This document shows positions 35,315 to 44,094 of a DNA stretch of 64,000 nt, piece after piece (position 1 is the first letter of the stretch; each line of letters opens with the position of its first letter). Location of the stretch: assembly GCA_016708585.1 (NCBI GenBank), contig JADJFK010000004.1, positions 62,001 to 126,000 on the forward strand, given 5' to 3'. Origin of the DNA: Sulfuritalea sp. (GTDB lineage Bacteria > Pseudomonadota > Gammaproteobacteria > Burkholderiales > Rhodocyclaceae). A model generated the notes under the pieces. The model was not told the DNA's origin. It did not search any database and saw only the letters and a list, made by a program, of their open reading frames with translations. The translations under genes and the position numbers were made by a program.

Positions 35315-36350
35315 GACCCCGGTCGTGGCGGTCCGGCTCGACGAGATTGTCGCCCGCTTCGGCGGAGAAATAGTCGGCGCCGGTGATACGGCGATCTCGC
35401 GCATTTCCACGCTGGAGAGTGCCGGTCCCGGCGAACTGGCCTTTCTCGCCAATCCGAAGTATCGACATCAACTGGCGACCACCCGCGCCGCCGCCGTGAT
35501 CATGGCGCCGCCCACGGTGGAGGGTTTGGCGGCTGCGATCCTGACGGCGCAGCCCTACCTCTATTACGCGCGCGTGTCGCAATGGTTGAATCCGCCCCCG
35601 GCGCCTGACCCCGGCATTCATCCGAGCGCGGTGGTGGAAGGCGAGGTCGCCGCCGGCGCCAGCATCGGGCCGAATGTCTGGATCGGACCGGGCGCCGCGA
35701 TCGGCGAGGGCGTCGTGATCGGCGCCAACTGCAGCATCGGGGCCGGAGTGCAGGTCGGTATCGATAGCCGTCTGGCGGCCAACGTGGCAATTTATCCGGG
35801 AAGTCGCCTGGGGGCCCGCTGCCTGGTGCATTCGGGGGCCGTGATCGGTGCCGACGGCTTTGGCTTCGCCCGCGAGGCCGAAGGCCGCTGGGTCAAGATT
35901 CCGCAGGTCGGGCGCGTGCTGATCGGTGACGACGTCGAGATCGGTGCCGGCACCACGATCGATCGTGGTGCGCTGGGCGACACGGTGATCGCCGACGGTG
36001 TCAAGCTCGACAACCAGATACAGGTCGGCCACAACGTGCAGATCGGAGTCCATACCGCCATGGCAGGCTGCGTCGGCATCGCCGGCAGCACGGTGATCGG
36101 CGCCCGGTGCACCGTGGGCGGGGCGGCGGCGATTCTAGGCCACCTGCAGATCGCCGATGACGTCAATGTGGCGGCCGGGACCCTGGTGATGAAATCGATC
36201 CCGACTGCGGGAACCTACAGCGGCGCGATTCCCCTGCTCGAACATGGGGACTGGTTGAGAAATTTTTCGCGGCTGCGTCACCTTGACGCGATGGCCGATA
36301 AAATCCGCTCCCTGGAGCAGCGGCTCGCCGCATTGGAGAAGAAGTCATGA
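35298..36350 (+). CDS. lpxD: UDP-3-O-(3-hydroxyacyl)glucosamine N-acyltransferase
   Basis: This 350-residue enzyme performs the third step of lipid A synthesis. An N-terminal uridine-binding domain (1-105) precedes a left-handed beta-helix of hexapeptide repeats, with the catalytic His in NQIQVGHNVQIG. A C-terminal helix ends in RSLEQRLAALEKK. The GTG at 35298 overlaps skp by 17 bases and has an AAGG ribosome site; a GTG at 35325 is an alternative that would shorten it by nine residues. Followed by fabZ with an ATGA overlap. Confidence 0.94.
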   Translation: MTAASKTPVVAVRLDEIVARFGGEIVGAGDTAISRISTLESAGPGELAFLANPKYRHQLATTRAAAVIMAPPTVEGLAAAILTAQPYLYYARVSQWLNPPPAPDPGIHPSAVVEGEVAAGASIGPNVWIGPGAAIGEGVVIGANCSIGAGVQVGIDSRLAANVAIYPGSRLGARCLVHSGAVIGADGFGFAREAEGRWVKIPQVGRVLIGDDVEIGAGTTIDRGALGDTVIADGVKLDNQIQVGHNVQIGVHTAMAGCVGIAGSTVIGARCTVGGAAAILGHLQIADDVNVAAGTLVMKSIPTAGTYSGAIPLLEHGDWLRNFSRLRHLDAMADKIRSLEQRLAALEKKS

Positions 36351-36826
36351 GCGAAACAGGGGCAAGCGGAACCATCGATTCCCGCATGGACATCCACCAG
36401 ATTCTCGAATACCTGCCGCACCGCTATCCGATCCTGCTGGTAGACCGGGTGCTGGAAGTGGTTCCCGGCGAGCGGATCACGGCGCTCAAGAACGTCAGCA
36501 TGAACGAGCCCTTCTTTCCGGGCCACTATCCTCACCATCCGGTGATGCCTGGGGTTCTGGTGGTCGAGGCGATGGCGCAGACCGCGGCGATACTTTCCTT
36601 CAAGACCATGGGCAGCAAACCCGACGGCGTATCGGTGTACTACTTCGTCGGCATCGACAATGCGCGCTTCAAGAGGCCGGTCGGGCCTGGCGACCAGTTG
36701 ATCATCGATGTCCGCATCGAAACCACCCGGCGCGGCATCTGGAAATATTCGGCGACGGCGAAGGTCGATGGCCAGGTTGCGGCGGAGGCGGATCTGATGT
36801 GCGCCATGCGCTCCACCTCGGCATGA
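36347..36826 (+). CDS. fabZ: (3R)-hydroxyacyl-[ACP] dehydratase FabZ
   Basis: This 159-residue hot-dog dehydratase of fatty-acid synthesis has the catalytic His in YLPHRYPILLVDRV and Glu in PGVLVVEAMAQTAAIL. It competes with LpxA for 3-hydroxyacyl-ACP, and co-transcription with lpxD, lpxA and lpxB balances phospholipid against lipid A. It overlaps both neighbours by four bases. Confidence 0.96.
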   Translation: MSETGASGTIDSRMDIHQILEYLPHRYPILLVDRVLEVVPGERITALKNVSMNEPFFPGHYPHHPVMPGVLVVEAMAQTAAILSFKTMGSKPDGVSVYYFVGIDNARFKRPVGPGDQLIIDVRIETTRRGIWKYSATAKVDGQVAAEADLMCAMRSTSA

Positions 36827-37596
36827 GCGTCCATCCGACCGCCATCGTCCATCCCGCGGCGCGGCTCGGTCGCGGCGTCGTCGTCGGCCCGTATTCGCTG
36901 GTCGGCGAGCATGTCGAGATCGGCGACCATACCGTGATCGGTCCGCACGTGGTGATCGCCGGGCATACCCGGATCGGCTGCGACAACCGGATCTTCCAGT
37001 TCTGCTCCGTCGGCGAGCAGCCGCAGGACAAGAAGTACGCCGGCGAGCCGACCCGCCTCGAAATCGGCGACCGCAACACGATCCGCGAGTTCTGCACCTT
37101 CAATTGCGGTACGGCACAGGATGCAGGGGTGACCCGGCTCGGCGATGACAACTGGATCATGGCCTATGTACACCTGGCGCACGACTGCCAGGTCGGCAAC
37201 AAGACCATCTTCGCCAACAACACCCAGCTCGCCGGGCACGTGCACGTCGGCGACTGGGCCATCCTCGGCGGTTTCACCGGCGTGCATCAGTTCGTCCGCA
37301 TCGGAGCGCACAGCTTCACTGCCGTGGGATGCGTTCTCCTGCAGGACCTGCCGCCGTTCGTCATGGCCGCCGGCAATCCCGCCGTGCCGCGCAGCATCAA
37401 TGCCGAAGGTCTGAAGCGTCGAGGCTATTCGAGCGATGCCGTGGCGGCGGTGAAACGTGCGTTCAAGACCCTGTACAAAAGCGGCCTCAGGCTCGAGGAA
37501 GCGCGCGCTGCGATCGAGGCCGAGCGGGCGGCAGTGCCCGAGTTGGCGCCGCTCACGGATTTCCTCGCCGCGCCCGGGCGCGGCATCATCCGCTGA
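36823..37596 (+). CDS. lpxA: Acyl-[ACP]-UDP-N-acetylglucosamine O-acyltransferase
   Basis: This 257-residue first enzyme of lipid A synthesis is a trimer of left-handed beta-helices. Hexapeptide repeats run from IHPAARLGRGVVVG. The catalytic His is in MAYVHLAHDCQVGN, and the specificity region GGFTGVHQFVRIGAHSF and a helical C-terminus follow. The start was set at 36823 by the ATGA overlap with fabZ and by the family N-terminus MSVHPTAIVHP. Confidence 0.96.
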   Translation: MSVHPTAIVHPAARLGRGVVVGPYSLVGEHVEIGDHTVIGPHVVIAGHTRIGCDNRIFQFCSVGEQPQDKKYAGEPTRLEIGDRNTIREFCTFNCGTAQDAGVTRLGDDNWIMAYVHLAHDCQVGNKTIFANNTQLAGHVHVGDWAILGGFTGVHQFVRIGAHSFTAVGCVLLQDLPPFVMAAGNPAVPRSINAEGLKRRGYSSDAVAAVKRAFKTLYKSGLRLEEARAAIEAERAAVPELAPLTDFLAAPGRGIIR

Positions 37597-38738
37597 TGAC
37601 GCGAGTTGCGATGGTCGCCGGAGAAGCCTCCAGCGACCAGCTGGCTGCCCACCTGATCGGCGCGCTGCGCAAGCATCTGCCCGATGCGCAGTTCTACGGC
37701 ATCGGCGGGCCCAAGATGCAGCGCGAGGGGTTCGACTCACTCTGGCCGGCGGAGATGCTGGCCGTGCACGGTTATGCCGAAGCCCTGCGCAATTACCGGG
37801 CGATTGCCGGCATGCGACGGCAGCTGCTGCGGCGCCTGCTGGCCGACCGACCGGATGTCTTCATCGGCGTTGACGGCTACGATTTCAACCTCTGGCTGGA
37901 ACGCCGCCTCAAGCGTGCCGGGATTACCACCATCCACTATGTCAGCCCCTCGATCTGGGCCTGGCGCCGGCACCGGTTGCAGAAGATCATCGGCTCGGTA
38001 AGCCACCTACTCGCGCTGTATCCGTTCGAACCCGCGCTTTACAAGGACACGGCGGTCAATTGCAGTTATGTCGGCCATCCCATGGCGGACGCGATTCCCC
38101 TTGAAATGGACCAGCGCCTGGCGCGCGAAAAGCTCGGTGTGGCGACAGGCCGGCCGGTGGTCGCGCTGCTTCCGGGCAGCCGTCAGTCCGAGCTGAATTT
38201 CATGGCCGAGACCTTCATCGAAACGGCGAAGCTGCTGCTGGAACGCCAGCCGCAGTTGCAGTTTCTGGTGCCGCTGGTCTCGCGCGAAACGCGGCTGCAA
38301 TTCGAAACGGCGCTATGGAAGCTCAAGGCGGACGAACTGCCCTTCACGCTGATGTTCGGCCACGCCACGGACGCCATCGCCGCCAGCGATGCCGCGCTGG
38401 TTGCCAGCGGCACCGCCACGCTCGAAACCGCCCTGGTCGGTCGGCCGATGGTGATCGCCTACAAGATGTCGCCGTGGTCATGGCGTCTGATGCGCCACAT
38501 GGGCTACCTGCCCTGGATCGGCCTGCCCAACATTCTGGCCCGCCGTTTCGTGGTGCCCGAGTTTCTGCAGGATGAGGCGACGCCCGAGAACCTTGCCCAG
38601 GCGCTGGGCAACCTGCTGGGAGACCGTCAGGTACGCACCGCCATCGGTCGCGTCTTCGGCAGCATCCATCGCCTGCTGCGGCAGGATACGGCGCAGAAGG
38701 CCGCGGATGCGGTGCTGCCGTATCTGCGGAAATCATGA
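37596..38738 (+). CDS. lpxB: Lipid A disaccharide synthase
   Basis: This 380-residue GT-B glycosyltransferase of family GT19 joins UDP-2,3-diacylglucosamine and lipid X. The N-terminus MVAGEASSDQLAAHLIGAL and the donor-site blocks LLPGSRQSELNFM and SGTATLETALVGRPMVIAYK are canonical. It starts inside the lpxA stop (TGATG) and ends four bases into rnhB. Confidence 0.96.
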   Translation: MTRVAMVAGEASSDQLAAHLIGALRKHLPDAQFYGIGGPKMQREGFDSLWPAEMLAVHGYAEALRNYRAIAGMRRQLLRRLLADRPDVFIGVDGYDFNLWLERRLKRAGITTIHYVSPSIWAWRRHRLQKIIGSVSHLLALYPFEPALYKDTAVNCSYVGHPMADAIPLEMDQRLAREKLGVATGRPVVALLPGSRQSELNFMAETFIETAKLLLERQPQLQFLVPLVSRETRLQFETALWKLKADELPFTLMFGHATDAIAASDAALVASGTATLETALVGRPMVIAYKMSPWSWRLMRHMGYLPWIGLPNILARRFVVPEFLQDEATPENLAQALGNLLGDRQVRTAIGRVFGSIHRLLRQDTAQKAADAVLPYLRKS

Positions 38739-39310
38739 GCGGGCTGGTTTGCGGCGTAGACGAAGCGGGCCGCGGACCTCTTGCCGGACCGGTCTATGCC
38801 GCTGCCGTGATTCTTGATCCGGCGCGGCCCATCATCGGCCTGGCCGACTCCAAGAAGCTTTCCGAGCGCAAGCGCGAGCGGCTGGCCGTGGAAATCCGCG
38901 AGAAGGCGCTGGCCTTCGGCATTGCGTTCGCCTCGGTGGAGGAGATCGATCGCCTCAATATCCTGCAGGCGACGCTGCTCGCCATGCGTCGAGCGGTCGA
39001 GGGGCTTGCCGTGGTTCCGGGGCAGGCGCTGATCGACGGCAACCGCTGTCCCGTACTGCCCATGCCGGCGCGTGCCATTGTCCGCGGTGACGCCAGCGAG
39101 CCGGCGATTTCGGCCGCCTCGATCCTTGCCAAGACGGCCCGGGACGCGGAAATGCGGCGCATCCATGAGGCATATCCCGAGTACGCGCTGGATCGCCACA
39201 AGGGCTATGACACCGCGCTGCACCGTGCGGCCCTGCGGCTGCATGGCCCCGCCAGTTTTCATCGCAAGAGCTTTGCGCCGGTAAGGGCTCTGCTCGAATG
39301 CCGCGGATGA
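38735..39310 (+). CDS. rnhB: Ribonuclease HII
   Basis: This 191-residue enzyme removes ribonucleotides from DNA and RNA-DNA hybrids. The metal site is formed by Asp and Glu in CGVDEAGRGPLAGPVYA together with the later Asp residues in ALIDGN and AKTARDAEM. LNILQATLLAMRRAV is also family-typical. Its place after lpxB is conserved in proteobacteria. Confidence 0.95.
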   Translation: MSGLVCGVDEAGRGPLAGPVYAAAVILDPARPIIGLADSKKLSERKRERLAVEIREKALAFGIAFASVEEIDRLNILQATLLAMRRAVEGLAVVPGQALIDGNRCPVLPMPARAIVRGDASEPAISAASILAKTARDAEMRRIHEAYPEYALDRHKGYDTALHRAALRLHGPASFHRKSFAPVRALLECRG

Positions 39311-40089
39311 GCGGGATGCGCCATATCAGCTCGCGCGAGAATCCGGCGTTCAAGGCCCTGCGCAGGTTGGCCGACGATCCCCGCGGCCACGGCTCTGCCC
39401 TGGTGGATGGCATCCACCTGGTAGCGACATGTTTCGCCCAGGGAATCGGCATCAGGCAGTTGCTGGTCAGCGAAGGCGGGCAGGCGAGCGCCGAAATCGC
39501 CACCCTGCTGCAAGGCGCGGCGGGCATTGATTGCCTGAGCTTGCGTGACAGCCTGTTCCGCGAATTGTCCGGGGTCGCTGCGCCGACCGGCATCGCCGCC
39601 GTGATCGACATTCCGCAGGCACCGGCGGAATTGTCGCCGGGCGATGCCGTGCTGCTGGATGCGGTGCAGGATGCCGGCAACGTCGGCGCGATCCTGCGTA
39701 CCGTCGCCGCTGCGGGTGTCCGCAATGTGCTGCTTGGTCCGGGCTGTGCCGGGGCATGGACCGCGCGCGCGCTGCGCGGCGGACAGGGGGCGCATTTCTT
39801 TCTGGCCATCCGCGAGCAGGCCGATCTGCTCGCGGCGCTGGCGACCGGCCCCGCGACGCCGGTGGCAACAGTCGCTCATGGCGGCACGAGCCTCTATGAC
39901 CTCGATCTCGGCGGACCGGTATTCTGGCTGGTGGGCAATGAAGGTGCAGGCTTGTCGGCGGAACTCGTCGCCGCGGCAAAGCTGCGTGCCACGATTCCAC
40001 TTGCCGCCGGTACCGAATCCCTGAATGTCGCGGCGGCTGTGGCAGTATGCCTGTTCGAGGCCAACCGCCAGCGTTCTGCCACACGATAG
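39298..40089 (+). CDS. SpoU/TrmH-family RNA 2'-O-methyltransferase
   Basis: This 263-residue knotted methyltransferase has an N-terminal substrate domain (HISSRENPAFKALRRLAD). The SPOUT core has motif 1 DAVQDAGNVGAILRTVAAAG, motif 2 FWLVGNEGAGLS and motif 3 IPLAAGTESLNVAAA. It methylates a ribose in rRNA or tRNA; the exact target is not deducible. The start is 39298 or 39307 (the latter giving an ATGA overlap with rnhB). It is the last gene of the block. Confidence 0.9.
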   Translation: MPRMSGMRHISSRENPAFKALRRLADDPRGHGSALVDGIHLVATCFAQGIGIRQLLVSEGGQASAEIATLLQGAAGIDCLSLRDSLFRELSGVAAPTGIAAVIDIPQAPAELSPGDAVLLDAVQDAGNVGAILRTVAAAGVRNVLLGPGCAGAWTARALRGGQGAHFFLAIREQADLLAALATGPATPVATVAHGGTSLYDLDLGGPVFWLVGNEGAGLSAELVAAAKLRATIPLAAGTESLNVAAAVAVCLFEANRQRSATR

Positions 40090-40194
40090 GGTCCGCCGGG
40101 TATGTGGAACGCATCGCCGCAGCTGGCGGGATGGTTGGCGTCCGCGCATGCGCCGCGTACCTGCCCCCGGAATCGGATGTCGTCCCCGCGCCCA

Positions 40195-40222
40195 ATGAAA
40201 AGGCCCGCGCGCGGCGGGCCCG
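40195..40222 (-). terminator. Rho-independent terminator after hupB
   Basis: On the minus strand a 7-bp stem (40214-40220 with 40202-40208, GGCCCGC type) with a 5-base loop is followed by TTTTCAT. It lies about 25 bases after the hupB stop. Confidence 0.7.
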
Positions 40223-40244
40223 GAAAAACCTGAAACGGCTGGAA

Positions 40245-40541
40245 TTACTTTTTCTTGGCAGCCTTCTTGCCGGCAACGGCGGCCTTGAAGGTGGCGCCGG
40301 CGGTGAAGCGCGGCACGGTGGTCGCAGCGATCTTGAGTTCCTTGCCGGTCTGCGGATTGCGGCCGACGCGCGCGGCGCGCTTGGAAGACTTGAAGCTGCC
40401 GAAGCCGACCAGGGTGACGGCATCGCCCTTGGAGACGGCCTTGACGATGGCGGCCATGGCAGCGGAGAGCGCCTTCTCGGCGGCAGCCTTGCTGATATCG
40501 GCTTCTTTGGCGGTGATTTCGATCAGTTCAGACTTGTTCAT
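40245..40541 (-). CDS. hupB: DNA-binding protein HU
   Basis: This 98-residue nucleoid protein has the HU/IHF core GFGSFKSSKRAARVGRNPQTG and a lysine-rich tail, AGKKAAKKK, that extends beyond the classical 90 residues. Such a short tail occurs in several betaproteobacteria. The ATG at 40541 has GAGGTC as ribosome site; the open frame continues upstream without conserved residues. It is transcribed toward the trmH gene and stops at a clear terminator. Confidence 0.94.
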   Translation of the reverse strand: MNKSELIEITAKEADISKAAAEKALSAAMAAIVKAVSKGDAVTLVGFGSFKSSKRAARVGRNPQTGKELKIAATTVPRFTAGATFKAAVAGKKAAKKK

Positions 40542-40871
40542 GTGTGACCTCATGGAAGTGATGGTGATGGTGGCGGGTTGGATTCTAGGCGAATGGTAAC
40601 GCAGGTTGCCGACGAATTCTTTATCGGGATCAAGCTTTTTTTGAATGATGGCAATTCGATACGGGGCCCATGTTGATCGGGAATCGCTGCGGCCCCGGCT
40701 TGGCCATTCACCGGGGCGGTTTGATTTATCTGCGGGATCGGGGAAGCCTGCGGACAAAGGCTATAAAATGTGTTCGGACAAGATGGCAGGCTTGGTTTCC
40801 CCGGCGGATCGCGGATGCCGCCTGGTGCTTGCCGCTTCGCGCGAAGCCATGGAGAAAGGGACTGGCGGAAT
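40542..40871. other. Divergent intergenic region between hupB and nfeD
   Basis: These 330 bases without a gene must hold the hupB and nfeD promoters. A TAGAAT on the minus strand near 40583 and a TATAAA at 40762 on the plus strand are possible -10 boxes. Neither has a good -35 partner. The region is more AT-rich than the surrounding genes, with an A/T run at about 40636-40643. Confidence 0.5.
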
Positions 40872-41324
40872 ATGGAACTTGCCTGGTGGCACTGGATGGT
40901 TCTCGGCCTTGGCCTGGGCCTGCTCGAGCTCTTCGTCGCCTCTTTTTTCGTCATCTGGTTCGGGCTGGGCGCGTTGCTGGTCGGCTTGGCCATGCTGGCA
41001 TTTCCGGCCATGGCCTTCAGCGCGCAGATCCTGTTGTGGACCGCGGCGTCGGTCGCCATGACCGTGTTCTGGTTCAAGGTCCTGCGCAATGACGGCGGCA
41101 AGACGCGCTCCGGCCAGGCCGACGAGGCGCTGGGCGAAATCGGCGTGCTGGTCAGGGCTGTGGAACCCCTGGGCATCGAATCGGCGCGCGGCGAGGTGCG
41201 TTTCCAGAAGCCGGTGATGGGGGCCGATGTCTGGCCCTGCCTTGCCGACGAGGCAATCGCCGCAGGCACCCGGGTCAGGGTGCTGGCGGTGGACGGGCAA
41301 ATACTCAAAGTCGCTAAATACTGA
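40872..41324 (+). CDS. NfeD-like membrane protein
   Basis: This 150-residue protein has three to four membrane helices in residues 5-75 (for example WWHWMVLGLGLGLLELFVAS) and a C-terminal OB-fold domain with GEIGVLVRAVEPLGIESARG. NfeD proteins partner stomatin/SPFH proteins and are thought to organise membrane microdomains. The SPFH gene follows after 11 bases. This is the short form without the protease domain. Confidence 0.9.
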   Translation: MELAWWHWMVLGLGLGLLELFVASFFVIWFGLGALLVGLAMLAFPAMAFSAQILLWTAASVAMTVFWFKVLRNDGGKTRSGQADEALGEIGVLVRAVEPLGIESARGEVRFQKPVMGADVWPCLADEAIAAGTRVRVLAVDGQILKVAKY

Positions 41325-41335
41325 AGGGACGGGTC

Positions 41336-42190
41336 ATGGGTGAGTTCGGAATTGTCGTTGTCGTATTGTTCGTTTTTGTCGCCGTCACCATCGCCAAGGG
41401 CGTGCGCATCGTGCCCCAGGGCGAGGAGTGGATCGTCGAGCGCCTCGGGAAATTCCACGCCACGCTGCGTCCCGGCCTCAACATCATCATCCCCTACCTG
41501 GACCAGGTGCGCTACAAGCTGACCACCAAGGACATCATCCTCGATGTGCAGGAACAGGAGGTCATCACCAAGGACAACGCGGTGATCCTGACCAATGCGA
41601 TTGCCTTCATCAAGGTCACCGATCCGATCAAGGCCGTGTACGGCGTGACGGATTTCTCCGAAGCGATCCGCAACATGATCATGACCACCCTGCGTTCGAT
41701 CATCGGCGAGATGACGCTGGACGAGGCACTGTCGAATCGCGACAAGATCAAGGCCCGCCTGCGCGAAGGCGTGGCGGATGAAGCCATCGACTGGGGCCTG
41801 ACCGTGAAATCGGTGGAAATCCAGGACATCAACCCCTCCGAGTCGATGCAGAAGGCCATGGAGGCGCAGGCCTCGGCCGAGCGCGAGCGCAAGGCCATGG
41901 TAACCAAGGCCGAGGGCACCAAACAGTCCACCATCCTGAATGCCGAGGCGCAGTTGCAGGCGGCACGGCTTTCCGCCGAGGCGCAGGTGACGCTGGCCGA
42001 GGCTTCGGCCGAGGCGATCAAGCGCGTCGCCGCGGCGATCGGCAGCGAGGATGCGCCGATGCGCTACATGTTGGGCGAGAAGTACATCAATGCCATCGGG
42101 AATCTCGCCAAGTCGGACAATGCCAAGACGGTATTGATTCCGGCCGACATCCAGGACACGCTGCGCGGCATCCTGGGCAGCCGCAAGTAG
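41336..42190 (+). CDS. SPFH/stomatin-family protein (QmcA-like)
   Basis: This 284-residue protein has one N-terminal membrane helix (5-20), an SPFH/band-7 domain (VRIVPQGEEWIVERLGKFH to about 175) and an Ala/Glu-rich coiled coil (about 180-245, with AQASAERERKAMVTKAEG). It would form a large membrane-bound oligomeric cage with the NfeD partner upstream, affecting membrane organisation and protease activity. E. coli QmcA is the nearest named relative. Confidence 0.92.
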   Translation: MGEFGIVVVVLFVFVAVTIAKGVRIVPQGEEWIVERLGKFHATLRPGLNIIIPYLDQVRYKLTTKDIILDVQEQEVITKDNAVILTNAIAFIKVTDPIKAVYGVTDFSEAIRNMIMTTLRSIIGEMTLDEALSNRDKIKARLREGVADEAIDWGLTVKSVEIQDINPSESMQKAMEAQASAERERKAMVTKAEGTKQSTILNAEAQLQAARLSAEAQVTLAEASAEAIKRVAAAIGSEDAPMRYMLGEKYINAIGNLAKSDNAKTVLIPADIQDTLRGILGSRK

Positions 42191-42211
42191 GCATCGACGG
42201 GCAGGGCTCTC

Positions 42212-42901
42212 ATGCGGCTGCTGGCTTTCGAGACCGCGACGCGGCGCTTGTCCGTCGCGCTCTGGCAGGATGGTGAGCTGATCGAGCGCAGCGGGGAAGT
42301 CGCCAACGGCGGTTCGGAGCGTGTGTTGCCATGGACATGCGAGCTGCTCGCGGAGGCGGGCATCACGCTGGCGCAGGTCGACGGCATCGCATTCGGCGCC
42401 GGCCCCGGCAGCTTTACGGGATTGCGCCTGGCCTGTGGCTTGGCGCAAGGCCTGGCCTGGGGCCGCGAACTGCCGGTATTGCCGGTGTCGAGCCTGGAAG
42501 CGCTGGCGCTGGCGTCCGGCGAAGGCGATGTCTGGGCTTGTTTCGATGCGCGCATGAACGAGGTGTATGCCGCGGCCTATCGGGTCGACGGCGATTGCGT
42601 CAGGCAACTCATGGCGCCGGCCTGCCTGCCGCCCGCCGTGGCGCCGCCGCCGACTTTCGCCGGTGGCTGGGGCGTCGGTGACGGCTTCGCGACTTATGGG
42701 GCGGTACTGTGCGCCAGGAAGCCGGATCTCGCCGGCATGCGGGCTGCCGTATTTCCCTCCGCCGCCGCCGTCCTGCGCCTCGCCGCGCCGGCGTTCGCCA
42801 GGGGCGGGGGAGTGCCGGCGGCGCTGGCGCAGCCGATTTACGTGCGTGACAAGGTGGCCTTGACCACCGCCGAACGGATGGCGCGCGGCGGAGTGAAATA
42901 G
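42212..42901 (+). CDS. tsaB: tRNA threonylcarbamoyladenosine biosynthesis protein TsaB
   Basis: This 229-residue ASKHA-fold protein forms the scaffold partner of TsaD in t6A synthesis. It opens with LLAFETATRRLSVALW and contains AFGAGPGSFTGLRLACGLAQ. Like other TsaB proteins it lacks the TsaD metal histidines. It is joined to rimI by overlapping stop and GTG start, a common arrangement. Confidence 0.92.
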   Translation: MRLLAFETATRRLSVALWQDGELIERSGEVANGGSERVLPWTCELLAEAGITLAQVDGIAFGAGPGSFTGLRLACGLAQGLAWGRELPVLPVSSLEALALASGEGDVWACFDARMNEVYAAAYRVDGDCVRQLMAPACLPPAVAPPPTFAGGWGVGDGFATYGAVLCARKPDLAGMRAAVFPSAAAVLRLAAPAFARGGGVPAALAQPIYVRDKVALTTAERMARGGVK

Positions 42902-43341
42902 TGGTGCGTTATCCCGAAATGACTGATGCGGATCTCGATGCGGTGGCTGCGGCGGAATCGCGCATTTATGCCTTTCCCTGGACGCGGGGCAATTTCGCCG
43001 ACTCGCTGGCGGCCGGGCATGGCGCATGGCTGGCGCGGGAGGGCGAGCGCATGACCGGCTACGCGGTCATGATGCGGGTGGTCGATGAAGTCCATTTGCT
43101 CAACATCAGCGTGCTGCCGGAATTGCAGCGCGGTGGCCGTGGCTCGGCGCTGCTGGACCACCTCGTCGCCTGGGCGCGGATGCACGGGGCGACGCGCATG
43201 CTGCTCGAAGTCCGGCCGGGCAACCTCGCGGGACGGGGTTTCTACCGGCGCCAGGGCTTTGCCGAAATCGGACGCCGTCGCGATTATTATCCGGCGCATG
43301 AAGGACGTGAGGATGCCATCGTGATGGCGCGCGGGCTATGA
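42901..43341 (+). CDS. rimI: Ribosomal protein S18 alanine N-acetyltransferase
   Basis: This 146-residue GNAT enzyme has the acetyl-CoA motif LPELQRGGRGSALLDHLV and the terminal GFYRRQGFAEIGRRRDYY seen in RimI. It acetylates the N-terminal alanine of S18. The GTG start shares its first base with the end of the tsaB stop, and the end overlaps the glycosylase gene by four bases. Confidence 0.92.
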   Translation: MVRYPEMTDADLDAVAAAESRIYAFPWTRGNFADSLAAGHGAWLAREGERMTGYAVMMRVVDEVHLLNISVLPELQRGGRGSALLDHLVAWARMHGATRMLLEVRPGNLAGRGFYRRQGFAEIGRRRDYYPAHEGREDAIVMARGL

Positions 43342-44090
43342 AGCCGGATCGCGAACGGATGCTGCGCGAGATGGGCCTGGGGCCGGTCTGGAAACTGCGC
43401 GTGCCACCCGCAGCCGTGCCGGTCGGGCAAGCTGCCACGGCGCAGCCGGCGGCGGCCCCGCCGCTTGCGGAAGCCGTGCCGGCCATCGTCCCCGTTCCGG
43501 ATAGTGCATTCGTCGCCCCGTCCGGCGCGATGGGCTGGGAGGAACTCGCGGCGACCGTGGCGGCGTGCCGCCAGTGCCGACTTTGCGCGGCGCGCAAGCA
43601 GGCGGTGCTCGGTGTCGGCGACCGCAATGCCGATTGGCTGTTCGTCGGCGAGGGCCCGGGCGCGGAGGAGGATGCGCGTGGCGAACCCTTCGTCGGCCAG
43701 GCGGGCAAACTGCTCGACAACATGCTGGCAGCCATCGGCCTCAAGCGCGGCGCAGACGTGTACATCGCCAATGCGGTCAAATGCCGGCCGCCCGAGAACC
43801 GCACGCCGGCGCCTGAAGAGATCGCTGCCTGTAGTCCGTATCTGGTACGACAGATCGAATTGATCCGGCCCAAACTGATTGTCGCCCTGGGCCGCCCCGC
43901 GGCGCAGACGCTGCTGCAGACGGACGTCAGGATCGGCGCGGCGCGCGGCAGGCTGCACGACTATCGCGGGGTCCCGCTGGTCGTCAGCTACCACCCGGCC
44001 TACCTGTTGCGCAGCCCGCAGGACAAGGCCAGGGCCTGGGAGGATCTTTGCCTCATGCGGCGGACCATGCAGGAGCGCAAGGGAACCTGA
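43338..44090 (+). CDS. Family 4 uracil-DNA glycosylase
   Basis: This 250-residue iron-sulfur uracil-DNA glycosylase has cluster cysteines in CRQCRLCAARK, NAVKCRPPENRTP and the following AACSPY. The catalytic region is VGEGPGAEEDARGEPFVGQA, and the DNA-insertion motif is SYHPAYLLR. The first 70 residues are Ala/Pro-rich and not conserved. In other bacteria family 4 members remove uracil from deaminated cytosine, a matter of weight in a GC-rich genome. It ends four bases before the converging lplT. Confidence 0.93.
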   Translation: MKPDRERMLREMGLGPVWKLRVPPAAVPVGQAATAQPAAAPPLAEAVPAIVPVPDSAFVAPSGAMGWEELAATVAACRQCRLCAARKQAVLGVGDRNADWLFVGEGPGAEEDARGEPFVGQAGKLLDNMLAAIGLKRGADVYIANAVKCRPPENRTPAPEEIAACSPYLVRQIELIRPKLIVALGRPAAQTLLQTDVRIGAARGRLHDYRGVPLVVSYHPAYLLRSPQDKARAWEDLCLMRRTMQERKGT

Positions 44091-44094
44091 CCGC

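Noticed and set aside
40047..40547. Plus-strand frame opposite hupB
   Set aside because: The HU protein on the minus strand is unmistakable, and its terminator lies in the same stretch.
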